Numbered from the stretch's first letter, positions 1-6,749 are shown. The stretch is DNA of 17,504 bases from Ilumatobacteraceae bacterium (GCA_016463105.1 JAEMRY010000026.1:1-17504), one strand, 5' to 3'. Numbers and translations: made by a program. Notes: generated by a model from the letters alone, not told the origin.

Positions 1-968
1 TGACCGATGCGGTCAGAGCGATGTTGCGTGTCGATCACGCGAACTGTGCCACTTCGACTGCGCATAACCAAACTTTGTGAACGCGCACCGTACGAGTCAT
101 AACGAACACCGCGAAGTAATTCACCGTCGGTGACACCAGTAGCAGCAAAAAATACGTCATCACCCGAGCAAAGATCATCAACTGTTAGAACTTTTGACAA
201 GTCGTAGCCAGCGTCTTTGGCGATTTTTGCTTCGGCATCGTTTTTGACCCACAGGCGACCCAAGATTTGCCCGCCCAAACTTTTGAGTGCAGCAGCAGCA
301 GTCACCCCTTCTGGGGTTCCTCCGATTCCCATCAGAACATCTACACCAACTTGAGGCGAAGCTGCGGCGATCGCTCCAAAGATGTCGCCGTCACTAATTA
401 AATGTATTCGACATCCGCAGCTGCGAACTTCGGCGATTAATTCGTCGTGTCGTGGTCGCTCTAAAATTACGACTACAAGATCGTTTAGCGATTTTTTGGT
501 CGCCTTGGCAATTTCTTTTAGATTTTTGGTCGGCGAAACATTTAGATCGATTGCAGTTGCCGCAGGCGCAGCAACCACGATTTTTTCCATGTATACACAT
601 GGCCCAGGATTAAACATCGTCCCACGTTCGGCAACTGCCAAAACCGACAACGCATTTCCGCGACCTAATGATGTCAGTGTCGTACCGTCAATTGGATCAA
701 CAGCCACATCGGTGAGTGGCTTAGAGCCGTTGCCGACGCGTTCGCCATTGAACAGCATTGGTGCTTCGTCTTTTTCGCCCTCACCAATAACAACTACTCC
801 GTCCATATTCACGGTGTCAAGCAAGTTGCGCATTGCGTCTACAGCGGCGCCGTCGGCAGCATTTTTGTCGCCGCGGCCAACCCATTTTGAGGCAGCCAAG
901 GCAGCAGACTCGGTAACACGCACAAGTTCTAAGGCCAAGTTGCGATCGGGGCGTTGCGTCAACGGCAT
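1..968 (-). CDS. glpX: Class II fructose-1,6-bisphosphatase GlpX (3' end cut by window edge)
   Basis: Hydrolyses fructose-1,6-bisphosphate to fructose-6-phosphate in gluconeogenesis, in the cytosol. Translating the reverse strand gives 322 complete codons plus two bases. It begins MPLTQRPDRN and carries the family's metal-site motifs in order: GRGDKNAAD (Asp34), GEGEKDEAP (Glu63), and DPIDGTT (Asp91 and Asp94), corresponding to Asp33, Glu57, Asp85 and Asp88 of E. coli GlpX. A GIGGTPEGV stretch typical of the family follows. Family members are usually about 320-345 aa, so only a few residues should be missing. The ATG at 968 is chosen because an in-frame TAG lies just upstream and a TANNNT hexamer sits exactly 7 bases before it; an adjacent in-frame TTG is the only alternative. 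It diverges from the gene at 1025. Actinobacteria generally use this class II enzyme as their main FBPase. Confidence 0.95.
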   Translation of the reverse strand, partial: MPLTQRPDRNLALELVRVTESAALAASKWVGRGDKNAADGAAVDAMRNLLDTVNMDGVVVIGEGEKDEAPMLFNGERVGNGSKPLTDVAVDPIDGTTLTSLGRGNALSVLAVAERGTMFNPGPCVYMEKIVVAAPAATAIDLNVSPTKNLKEIAKATKKSLNDLVVVILERPRHDELIAEVRSCGCRIHLISDGDIFGAIAAASPQVGVDVLMGIGGTPEGVTAAAALKSLGGQILGRLWVKNDAEAKIAKDAGYDLSKVLTVDDLCSGDDVFFAATGVTDGELLRGVRYDSYGARSQSLVMRSRSGTVRVIDTQHRSDRIG

Positions 969-975
969 CAACTAG

Positions 976-981
976 ATGTTA
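976..981 (-). promoter_or_regulatory. Predicted -10 hexamer of glpX (leaderless)
   Basis: TAACAT on the minus strand ends 7 bases before the glpX ATG. With a usual -10 to start-site distance, transcription would begin at or next to the start codon. No Shine-Dalgarno sequence is visible. Inferred from spacing only. Confidence 0.5.
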
Positions 982-1011
982 GCGCAGTGTCATAGCACGC
1001 CTTTAAGCAAC

Positions 1012-1017
1012 TAGCGT
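1012..1017 (+). promoter_or_regulatory. Predicted -10 hexamer of the acidic hypothetical gene (leaderless)
   Basis: TAGCGT ends 7 bases before the GTG at 1025, the same spacing as for glpX on the other strand. It supports the GTG start, which otherwise has no ribosome binding site. Confidence 0.5.
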
Positions 1018-1024
1018 TCGGCAC

Positions 1025-1513
1025 GTGAGCGAACTTGATCTAAATGCACCGATTACCGAGTGGGAGTTGGACGAATGGTCTGTTGATGCTCGCGCCGAAT
1101 TGACCACAGCACTAATTGAAGCGGGCATTACTCATAAGTGGGAAGAAACTCTTTTGCTCGCAGCATCATCTGTCGAAAATGAAGTTGAAGAAATTTTAGA
1201 TGATCTCGAAAATGATGAACAGGACGAAGGTGGAGAATCGGCAGACTCAAAAGTTCTCACACAATTGTCATCGCTGGCGCAAAGAATTTCTCAAAATCCA
1301 TCGGATACGAATTCGATACAAACCCTTGAACGAATTCTTGAAGAGATTGAAGGTGCAAGTGCGCCGGGTGATCTGAGTGATTCAGCCTGGCGTCAAATTA
1401 AAGATCTGGCTAATCAGATTGATGATGCGTTGGGTGCTGGCGAACAAACCGATGAGTCAACAGCGATGGATCTTGCGGGCCGACTCTTTGCAATTTTGCG
1501 ATCGCACATCTAA
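1025..1513 (+). CDS. Acidic hypothetical protein (162 aa)
   Basis: I cannot assign a function. The first 50 or so residues (pattern ELDEWSVDARAEL..ALIEAGITHKWEE...) resemble a short alpha/beta segment that recurs in actinobacterial hypothetical proteins, in which a W-E-x-x-x-L-L core is followed by an acidic helix; this is recollection of a pattern, not a search result. Residues 50-75 are an extremely acidic run rich in Glu and Asp, and residues 75-162 look helical. There is no signal peptide or membrane segment, so it should be cytosolic. The GTG start is supported by a TANNNT hexamer 7 bases upstream. It stands first in a same-strand run with the J-domain protein 41 bases downstream, but that gene appears to have its own promoter. 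Confidence 0.75.
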   Translation: MSELDLNAPITEWELDEWSVDARAELTTALIEAGITHKWEETLLLAASSVENEVEEILDDLENDEQDEGGESADSKVLTQLSSLAQRISQNPSDTNSIQTLERILEEIEGASAPGDLSDSAWRQIKDLANQIDDALGAGEQTDESTAMDLAGRLFAILRSHI

Positions 1514-1539
1514 CTATTTATGACCAACTTTTACGAAAC

Positions 1540-1545
1540 TAATAT
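1540..1545 (+). promoter_or_regulatory. Predicted -10 hexamer upstream of the J-domain gene
   Basis: TAATAT lies 9 bases before the ATG at 1555, in an AT-rich 41-base gap. A second candidate, TATTTA at 1543-1548, has 6-base spacing but lacks the final T. The gap has no Shine-Dalgarno sequence and no hairpin terminator for the preceding gene. Confidence 0.4.
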
Positions 1546-1554
1546 TTATTTTTA

Positions 1555-2265
1555 ATGTCTGACCCAAAATCAATTCTTGCTGAACTTGAGATTTGGCATT
1601 CTCGTCCGTTCACTCCGACGCGTCGGTTGTCGCTCGGCAACTTAGTTTTGCCAACAGATCCACCACCCGGACTTGGCGGAATTCTGCTGGGTGGAGTTGT
1701 TGCATCGCACTTCGGCGAATTGGACGAAGATATTGTGCCTGATTTGCATCGCCTAACAGCGCAGATCGAACGCGGCGAAAGAGTGGTGCAACCCCGCTTG
1801 CGTCACAGGCTTCAAATAGATCGACACGGACTGACGAAAAGTGTGCATCGATTAATTGGTGACAAAGATCAACTTCGATTTGATTTTGATTCAAAGGGCA
1901 GTGCATTGCTTCAAGTGCTCGGCGCAATTTACTCACTTGAGAGACTCGCCGAACCTGCGCGTCGATCATTGGCGAATGTGATTAATCGTTCGATGAGATG
2001 GCGCGGACCACTTGATTCATTATTTATTTCATATATTGCAGGAAGTTCGGCAACGAGTATTTCTGCGCTTGCAGATCCACGAGCATGGGCATTAGAAATT
2101 CTTGGTTTTCCGGAGGGCACAGTTAAGCCATCTAAGAAACAAATTCAGGCGCGGTATCGCTCAGTATTGCGCAGTGTTCACCCCGATCATGGTGGAGAAA
2201 CGTCGACTGCCAGTCAGTCAATTGAAGAACTTGGAGAGGCTCGCAGAGTTTTATTGCATTCATGA
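1555..2265 (+). CDS. Protein with C-terminal J domain (DnaJ-like)
   Basis: A 236-aa soluble protein. The last 60 or so residues form a J domain: a helix with IQARYRSVLRSVHPD carries the HPD signature at residues 209-211, followed by HGG and a final helix IEELGEARRVLL. The J domain stimulates the ATPase of an Hsp70 (DnaK) partner, so the protein is a predicted co-chaperone or Hsp70 recruiter. The first 180 residues match no family I recognise and lack the Gly/Phe and zinc-finger regions of true DnaJ. They contain a Pro/Gly-rich stretch (PTDPPPGLGGILLGG, about 33-47) and several basic helices. Its TGA stop overlaps the ATG of the downstream hydrolase (ATGA), so the two should be translationally coupled. 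The J domain is clear; the substrate is unknown. Confidence 0.85.
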   Translation: MSDPKSILAELEIWHSRPFTPTRRLSLGNLVLPTDPPPGLGGILLGGVVASHFGELDEDIVPDLHRLTAQIERGERVVQPRLRHRLQIDRHGLTKSVHRLIGDKDQLRFDFDSKGSALLQVLGAIYSLERLAEPARRSLANVINRSMRWRGPLDSLFISYIAGSSATSISALADPRAWALEILGFPEGTVKPSKKQIQARYRSVLRSVHPDHGGETSTASQSIEELGEARRVLLHS

Positions 2266-2840
2266 AAGCCGGAGTAATTCTGTTTCCGGGTGCTGGCACA
2301 AGCGCAAATCATCAGTCGTTAGTTGCAATTGAAACTTCTCTCAAACGAATAAACCCCAAATTCAATGTGCGAAGAGTTGACTTTCCGTATCGCAGTACCG
2401 GGAAAAGTTTTCCAGACCGTACACCAGTGATGATCGAATGCGTGCGAGACGCAATTCAACAGGCTTCAAAAGATTGGTGTTGTGAAGAATCCGAAATTGT
2501 GGTTGGTGGTCGTTCAATGGGGGGACGAATGTGCAGTATGGCTATTGCACAGGCAGAGCAGAAACTTGAAGTTGCTGCACTTGTGTGCATTTGTTACCCG
2601 TTACATCCGCCTAAAAAGCCAGAAAATCTGCGAAGTGAACATTTGCCACGAATAACAGTGCCAACGTTATTTATTAGTGGTACTCGCGACGAGTTTGGCA
2701 CCGTAGATGAATTAAAAAATGCAACTGCGACGATGAAAACTAAAGTGACTCACGAGTGGATTGAAGGCGCGCGTCATGATTTGAAAAATAAAGACGAAGT
2801 CGTAGCAGATCTAGTTGCTGGTTGGGTCGGCGCTCTCTAG
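2262..2840 (+). CDS. Alpha/beta hydrolase of the Tex30/KANL3 (dienelactone hydrolase-like) type
   Basis: A compact 192-aa alpha/beta hydrolase without lid or signal peptide, so cytosolic. The strand-loop LFPGAGTSANH near the N terminus is the oxyanion-hole region. The nucleophile elbow GGRSMGGR places Ser85, the acid is probably Asp143 in SGTRDEFG, and the base is His172 in GARHDLK, giving the complete Ser-Asp-His triad in order. The GGRSMGGR elbow is typical of the bacterial relatives of Tex30/KANL3. The natural substrate of this group is not established, so I give no reaction beyond probable ester or thioester hydrolysis. The ATG overlaps the stop of the J-domain gene by ATGA. The 3' end overlaps the convergent MFS gene by 30 bases. 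Confidence 0.85.
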   Translation: MKAGVILFPGAGTSANHQSLVAIETSLKRINPKFNVRRVDFPYRSTGKSFPDRTPVMIECVRDAIQQASKDWCCEESEIVVGGRSMGGRMCSMAIAQAEQKLEVAALVCICYPLHPPKKPENLRSEHLPRITVPTLFISGTRDEFGTVDELKNATATMKTKVTHEWIEGARHDLKNKDEVVADLVAGWVGAL

Positions 2841-4061
2841 ATCAATGATGTCGTCGGGGTTTAGCTCTTCAAGTTCAAGGTGTGCTGACTCAGGGAAAGT
2901 TTTAAAAATTAGTAGGCCTGCAATAATTGGTCCGAGTGCGAGCCAACGCATGACGGTGCCGTAACTAAAATCTCGATTCAAAAATATTCCAGCGCAGATT
3001 AGACCGATGCTTCCACCAATAAGTGACGAAGTCATAATCACACCGGAAGCAAATGAGCGGTGCAATGTCGGAAACATTTCGCCGCGATAGACGGCCATTG
3101 CCGGGTAGGCAAGTGAGAGAAACAGGCCGCCGATTGCCGTTGCTATCCACATTTGTGACCCGGTTGTGCTAAAGGCAATCGCAAAGAATATTGCTCCAAG
3201 TGGAAATGTAATCGTCGCCAGCATTTTGCGCCCACGACTATCCGCCAATTTTCCGCCAATCAACAAGCCAAGTGTTGCAGGAGTCCCAGTAGTGAAAACA
3301 AAGATCATTATTGTGAGCGCCGAATAATCACGGACGTCTTTAAGATAACGAACTTGAAATACTGAAGACGCCGCAATAAAAAGATTGCCGAAAATAGCCA
3401 CAAGACTTTGTGTTATCAGCCGTCGGCGATCAATATGTGTTGCAGTTTCGAGATGCTTCTCGTGTCTTTGAGTAAATCGTGTCGTCTCTGGCAATTTTCG
3501 CTGCAAGACGACACCAATTATGAGCCATATTAAAGACAATCCATAGATCACGCGCCACGCACCAAGAGAATGGTCTGCAATAGGAAGTGCTAACACGGCG
3601 ATACCTGCTCCAAATCCGGCGGCAATGCCGAGCACGCTGATTGCCCACGCTCGCGATTCTCTTGACATTTCTTCGGTGGCGACGATTGCGATCAAGATCG
3701 TCAGCACAAGAGCAAGCGGTCGGCCAATAGTTTGTGTTGCAACGAGAATTGCAAATGATGGTGCAAGCCCACCGAGTGCAGTAATAATTGGTGCACCAAA
3801 AGCACACCACACTATTAACTTTCGACGGCCAATGCGGTCGGCGAGTGCCGCAAGTGGAAGCGCAATAATTACTCCCCATCGAATTATTGCTGCGCCGATT
3901 CCTTGTCCTTGTTCTGAGACACCGAAATCTTGTGCTGCGTAAGCAACAGTCTGTGTGAATAATGTGTTGGCGTATGTTGCCGGTATGCATGCCAGCGCCA
4001 GAAGCCATAAAATAGAGCGCTGGCGGCCTGTTAGCGGCGGTGTTCGGGGTTTTCGGCTCAC
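2811..4061 (-). CDS. MFS transporter, 12 predicted membrane helices
   Basis: A 416-aa major facilitator superfamily permease when started at the GTG at 4061. The MFS motif A appears in the loop after the second helix as LADRIGRRKL, and a second version, GGKLADSRGRKM, follows the central loop, as in two-fold repeated 12-helix transporters. The charged central region with RFTQRHEKH matches the usual cytoplasmic loop between the two halves. The substrate cannot be read from sequence; the layout is that of sugar, organic-acid or drug transporters. The frame stays open upstream to 4385 inside murA, but those codons are antisense to murA and begin far outside the first helix. An ATG at 4085 is possible, but TATGCT exactly 6 bases before the GTG favours 4061. 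It diverges from murA and converges with the hydrolase gene. Confidence 0.88.
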   Translation of the reverse strand: MSRKPRTPPLTGRQRSILWLLALACIPATYANTLFTQTVAYAAQDFGVSEQGQGIGAAIIRWGVIIALPLAALADRIGRRKLIVWCAFGAPIITALGGLAPSFAILVATQTIGRPLALVLTILIAIVATEEMSRESRAWAISVLGIAAGFGAGIAVLALPIADHSLGAWRVIYGLSLIWLIIGVVLQRKLPETTRFTQRHEKHLETATHIDRRRLITQSLVAIFGNLFIAASSVFQVRYLKDVRDYSALTIMIFVFTTGTPATLGLLIGGKLADSRGRKMLATITFPLGAIFFAIAFSTTGSQMWIATAIGGLFLSLAYPAMAVYRGEMFPTLHRSFASGVIMTSSLIGGSIGLICAGIFLNRDFSYGTVMRWLALGPIIAGLLIFKTFPESAHLELEELNPDDIIDLESADPTSN

Positions 4062-4067
4062 TGCGGG

Positions 4068-4073
4068 AGCATA
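4068..4073 (-). promoter_or_regulatory. Predicted -10 hexamer of the MFS gene (leaderless)
   Basis: TATGCT on the minus strand ends 6 bases before the GTG at 4061. If the transcript starts at that GTG, the upstream ATG at 4085 cannot be used, so this site decides the start. Confidence 0.5.
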
Positions 4074-4077
4074 CTGA
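4072..4077 (+). promoter_or_regulatory. Possible weak -10 hexamer of murA
   Basis: TACTGA lies 6 bases before the murA ATG, the right distance for a leaderless start, but the conserved final T is an A. It shares two base pairs with the -10 hexamer of the divergent MFS gene. No Shine-Dalgarno sequence is visible for murA. Confidence 0.3.
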
Positions 4078-4083
4078 AATGTC

Positions 4084-5352
4084 ATGAATAACGAGTCTCC
4101 ACGCATAATTGTGCGTCGTTCAGGGCCACTTTCGGGCAATGTGCAGGTGCCTGGAGCAAAAAATTCGGTGCTCAAGTTGATGGCTGCCACTTTGCTTGCC
4201 GAGGGCGAATATGTGCTGACCAATGTTCCTGCGATTGCCGACGTTGACACGATGTCTGATTTGCTAGGTGCTTTGGGCATCGTAACTAAGCGCCTCGGAC
4301 CCCATGAACTTTCGCTGACGAACTCGGGCAACATTTCGACCGAAGCGCCGTTTGAAAACGTCGACCGAATTCGTGCCAGCATCAACGTGCTTGGTCCATT
4401 GCTAACTCATTATGGTCAGGCACTGATCAACTGGCCAGGTGGCGATGATTTTGGTGGGCGACCTGTTGATTTGCACATCAGCGGTCTTGAAAAAATGGGC
4501 GCCGTGATCGAACAAAATCTTTTGAATATCAACGCACATGCCAAAGAGTTGCATGGCGCAGAAATTGAACTTTCTTTTGCCAGCGTGGGCGCAACAGAAA
4601 ATCTTTTGACCGCAGCGATCTATGCAAAAGGTACGACTGTGATTGATAACGCCGCACGAGAACCAGAAATTGGCGACTTGTGCAACATGCTCGTCGCAAT
4701 GGGCGCAGAGATTGAGGGCATCGGCACTTCACGACTAGTAATTCACGGAAAGCCAAAAGGTTCGTTGCATAGTGTGCGTCACGCAGTAATTAATGATCGT
4801 GTGCAAGCAGCAACATATATTGCTGCAGTAGCAATTGCCGGTGGAGATGTTCAGATACGTGGTGCAAGACCCGACCACATGGAAATGGTGATAAATAAAT
4901 ATACGCAAATGGGTGTTTCAATTATTCCTGGGCGCGATGGATTGAGAGTCACTGCGCCCGATCGCTTGACTGCAATTGATTTTGCAACTCTGCCGTATCC
5001 TGGCATTGCAACTGATTACAAACCACTTCTCGTTGCGATGAATGCGGTCTCAAGTGGCGTAGGCATTGTTACTGAAAATCTTTTTCCTGGTCGGTTTGTC
5101 TACATTGAAGAGTTGTGCAAACTCGGAGCAGATATTCGTATTGATGGTCATCATGCTGTGATTAAGGGTGTGGATCATTTGATCGGCACTGCAGTTACTG
5201 CTCCAGATATTCGTGCTGGTGCCGCCCTAGTTGTTGCAGGTTTGGCTGCGCATGGAGAAACAGTTATCAGTGAGATTCATCACATCGATCGTGGCTACGA
5301 CGACTTGGTTGGCCGACTTAGTGGTCTTGGTGCTGATGTGACTCGCGTTTGA
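4084..5352 (+). CDS. murA: UDP-N-acetylglucosamine 1-carboxyvinyltransferase MurA (Cys-to-Asp variant)
   Basis: Transfers enolpyruvate from phosphoenolpyruvate to UDP-GlcNAc, the first committed step of peptidoglycan precursor synthesis, in the cytosol. It is full length at 422 aa. Visible landmarks are VPGAKNSVLKL (Lys26, Asn27, the E. coli Lys22/Asn23 pair), RASINVLGPLL (residues 98-107), GRPVDLHISGLEKMGA, PGIATDYKPLL (Asp311, the general base region) and DRGYDDL near the C terminus. The mobile catalytic loop reads PGGDDFGGRP: Asp121 (codon 4444-4446) replaces the Cys115 of E. coli MurA. Asp at this position is known from Mycobacterium, Chlamydia and Borrelia, where it keeps activity but prevents covalent attack by fosfomycin. 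It diverges from an MFS gene, and its last 35 bases overlap the small antisense gene ending at 5318. Confidence 0.97.
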   Translation: MNNESPRIIVRRSGPLSGNVQVPGAKNSVLKLMAATLLAEGEYVLTNVPAIADVDTMSDLLGALGIVTKRLGPHELSLTNSGNISTEAPFENVDRIRASINVLGPLLTHYGQALINWPGGDDFGGRPVDLHISGLEKMGAVIEQNLLNINAHAKELHGAEIELSFASVGATENLLTAAIYAKGTTVIDNAAREPEIGDLCNMLVAMGAEIEGIGTSRLVIHGKPKGSLHSVRHAVINDRVQAATYIAAVAIAGGDVQIRGARPDHMEMVINKYTQMGVSIIPGRDGLRVTAPDRLTAIDFATLPYPGIATDYKPLLVAMNAVSSGVGIVTENLFPGRFVYIEELCKLGADIRIDGHHAVIKGVDHLIGTAVTAPDIRAGAALVVAGLAAHGETVISEIHHIDRGYDDLVGRLSGLGADVTRV

Positions 5353-5446
5353 CGCGCCGTGTTGCTTGCCACAAAACCGCAATAATTACGATAATTGGTC
5401 CAGCAACTAAGAGAATTTCATCCCAACCACCTTGGTGAGCAAGCAC
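5318..5446 (-). CDS. Small single-pass membrane protein (42 aa), overlapping the 3' end of murA
   Basis: The frame runs GTG (5446) to TAA (5318). It encodes a short N-terminal segment with GGWDEILLV, one hydrophobic helix of about 18 residues (ILLVAGPIIVIIAVLW, near residues 11-26), then a strongly basic juxtamembrane stretch (RRVKRE) and a His/Gln/Asp-rich tail. By the positive-inside rule the C terminus should be cytosolic. The architecture resembles short GWDE..L..-TM-RR proteins that I recall as conserved in Acidimicrobiia, though I could not search for it. Support for a real gene: a hydrophobic helix followed at once by basic residues, and TACGAT exactly 6 bases before the GTG, matching other gene starts here. 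The last 35 bases are antisense to murA. Function unknown. Confidence 0.65.
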   Translation of the reverse strand: MLAHQGGWDEILLVAGPIIVIIAVLWQATRRVKRESHQHQDH

Positions 5447-5464
5447 CCTCGTATCGTAGAGGGT
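5445..5464. repeat. Perfect 6-bp inverted repeat over the small gene's promoter
   Basis: ACCCTC, an 8-base spacer, then GAGGGT. The left arm overlaps the GTG start of the small membrane protein gene, and the spacer contains its predicted -10 hexamer. There is no T-tract, so it does not read as a terminator for murA. It could be an operator or a weak hairpin. Confidence 0.4.
5453..5458 (-). promoter_or_regulatory. Predicted -10 hexamer of the small membrane protein gene (leaderless)
   Basis: TACGAT on the minus strand ends 6 bases before the GTG at 5446, centred inside the inverted repeat at 5445-5464. Confidence 0.45.
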
Positions 5465-5515
5465 TCAGGATTAGTAAACAGAAGATAATGAGAAGATATT
5501 TAAGAACAGCAAAAC

Positions 5516-5522
5516 AGGATGG
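5516..5522 (+). promoter_or_regulatory. Ribosome binding site of the Nfu-type gene
   Basis: AGGATGG, with AGGA ending 7 bases before the GTG at 5527. It is the clearest Shine-Dalgarno sequence in the window and fixes the start at this GTG rather than at the upstream in-frame ATG (5488). A weak promoter candidate is GATAAT at 5484-5489, which would give a leader of roughly 30 bases. Confidence 0.55.
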
Positions 5523-5526
5523 TCAA

Positions 5527-5757
5527 GTGTCAATTCGCACACAAGTAGAAGAAACTATTGAAGTCATTCGCCCGGCTCTACAAGCCGACGGTGGCGATAT
5601 TATTTTGCGCGAAGTCAACGAAGAAACTGGTGTTGTGAGCGTGACACTGACTGGTGCGTGTGGCACATGCCCTGCATCTGATCAAACTCTCAAAGCAGGC
5701 ATTGAACGAATTATGCGTGACCGTATAGACGGTATTACCGAGGTCGTAGCCATTTAG
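5527..5757 (+). CDS. NifU C-terminal domain (Nfu-type) iron-sulfur carrier protein
   Basis: A 76-aa protein consisting only of the Nfu domain: IRPALQADGGDIILREV, then VVSVTLTGACGTCPAS with the CxxC pair that binds a shared [4Fe-4S] cluster between two subunits, then LKAGIERIMRDRIDGITEVV. Nfu proteins carry assembled clusters to target enzymes in the cytosol. Single-domain forms of 70-100 aa are common in bacteria. The frame extends upstream to 5395, but those codons encode a basic, poorly ordered sequence unlike the family; the Shine-Dalgarno at 5516 and the start of family-like sequence support GTG 5527. MeaB follows 16 bases after the stop but seems to have its own promoter. The cysteine desulfurase 2.5 kb downstream is a plausible sulfur source for the same pathway. 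Confidence 0.92.
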   Translation: MSIRTQVEETIEVIRPALQADGGDIILREVNEETGVVSVTLTGACGTCPASDQTLKAGIERIMRDRIDGITEVVAI

Positions 5758-5761
5758 AAAG

Positions 5762-5767
5762 TAGTTT
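5762..5767 (+). promoter_or_regulatory. Predicted -10 hexamer of meaB (leaderless)
   Basis: TAGTTT ends 6 bases before the meaB ATG in the 16-base gap after the Nfu gene. It suggests meaB-azlC-azlD can be transcribed independently. Confidence 0.45.
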
Positions 5768-5773
5768 TTAATT

Positions 5774-6733
5774 ATGGATAGTGGCTCACCAGAAATTGTT
5801 GCCTTATTTGTTGCGGCATGTAGTGGTGATCGTTCTGCGCTTGCAAAATTGTTGTCGCTGATTGAGCGCGGCGGTGACGACGCGCGAACTGTTGGACGGT
5901 TGGTTTATCCCAAAACCGGAAACGGCTACGTCGTTGGCATTACTGGTGCACCAGGTGCCGGCAAGAGCACACTCACTTCTGCATTGATTGGACATATTCG
6001 CTCGTTCAAACAACAAGTTTCAGTTCTGGCAATTGACCCGTCATCGCCGTTTACGGGTGGTGCAATTTTGGGTGATCGTGTACGAATGCAAAATCATGCA
6101 ACTGATCCTGGAGTATTTATTCGAAGTATGGCTACGCGTGGACACTTAGGTGGGCTGTCGCTGGCTACAAGTGAAGCAGTGCGGTTGCTCGATGCAGTTG
6201 GCTCACCGTGCACATTGGTTGAGACTGTTGGCGTCGGACAAGTTGAAGTAGAAATCGCGCGCAACGCCGACACAATTGTCGTAGTTGTCAACCCAGGTTG
6301 GGGAGACTCGGTGCAGGCTAACAAAGCAGGTTTGCTTGAGATCGCCGACATTTTTGTGATCAACAAAGCTGACCGACCTGGCGTCGATCAGACTCGCCGA
6401 GATTTAGAACAAATGCTTGAACTTTCTGATTTCGCTAATGATGCATGGCGCCCCACGATTGTTACAACCGTTGGCACAACTGGCCAAGGTGCTGATGCAT
6501 TGTGGAGCGCAGTCATTGAGCATCGCGAACATGCGTCAAACGATGGTTCGCTGGCTAAGCGTCGAGATCAACGATTGCGAAATGAGTTGCGCACGATTAT
6601 TGAGCGGCACCTTGAGCATCGAGCCAGAGAAATCTGCACTGGCGATCGTTGGGAAGTAATTCAAAACGAAATGTTGTCGCGCTCGCGTGACCCATGGAGT
6701 GCTGCCGACGAGATGTTGCAAGGTATTAATTAA
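5774..6733 (+). CDS. meaB: Methylmalonyl-CoA mutase-associated GTPase MeaB (ArgK-type G3E GTPase)
   Basis: A 319-aa G3E-family P-loop GTPase that acts as chaperone of the adenosylcobalamin enzyme methylmalonyl-CoA mutase, gating cofactor loading and protecting against inactivation. The Walker A is GAPGAGKST (residues 58-66). Family hallmarks follow: DPSSPFTGGAILGDRVRM, then ETVGVGQVEVEIARNADTIV with the switch region, PGWGDSVQANKAGLLEIADI, and the guanine-specificity motif NKAD. Length is typical. Older annotations call it LAO/AO transport kinase (ArgK), which is misleading. No mutase subunit lies in the window, so its client is elsewhere. AzlC begins 16 bases after its stop, pointing to one transcript with the amino-acid exporter genes. 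Confidence 0.95.
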   Translation: MDSGSPEIVALFVAACSGDRSALAKLLSLIERGGDDARTVGRLVYPKTGNGYVVGITGAPGAGKSTLTSALIGHIRSFKQQVSVLAIDPSSPFTGGAILGDRVRMQNHATDPGVFIRSMATRGHLGGLSLATSEAVRLLDAVGSPCTLVETVGVGQVEVEIARNADTIVVVVNPGWGDSVQANKAGLLEIADIFVINKADRPGVDQTRRDLEQMLELSDFANDAWRPTIVTTVGTTGQGADALWSAVIEHREHASNDGSLAKRRDQRLRNELRTIIERHLEHRAREICTGDRWEVIQNEMLSRSRDPWSAADEMLQGIN

Positions 6734-6749
6734 TGAAACAAATTTCTGC

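Noticed and set aside
382..975. A 197-aa plus-strand open frame over the start of the window
   Set aside because: It lies antisense to glpX, whose minus-strand translation shows all family motifs. The plus frame has Ser/Thr/Pro-rich low-complexity composition and no recognisable domain.
4062..4385. Upstream extension of the minus-strand MFS gene to 4385 (524 aa)
   Set aside because: The extra residues are antisense to the murA coding region, precede the first membrane helix by over 100 residues and have no MFS similarity. Promoter-like spacing supports GTG 4061.
5395..5526. Upstream extension of the Nfu gene
   Set aside because: The extra codons encode a basic sequence without family similarity and overlap the small minus-strand gene and its promoter. 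A Shine-Dalgarno sequence precedes GTG 5527.
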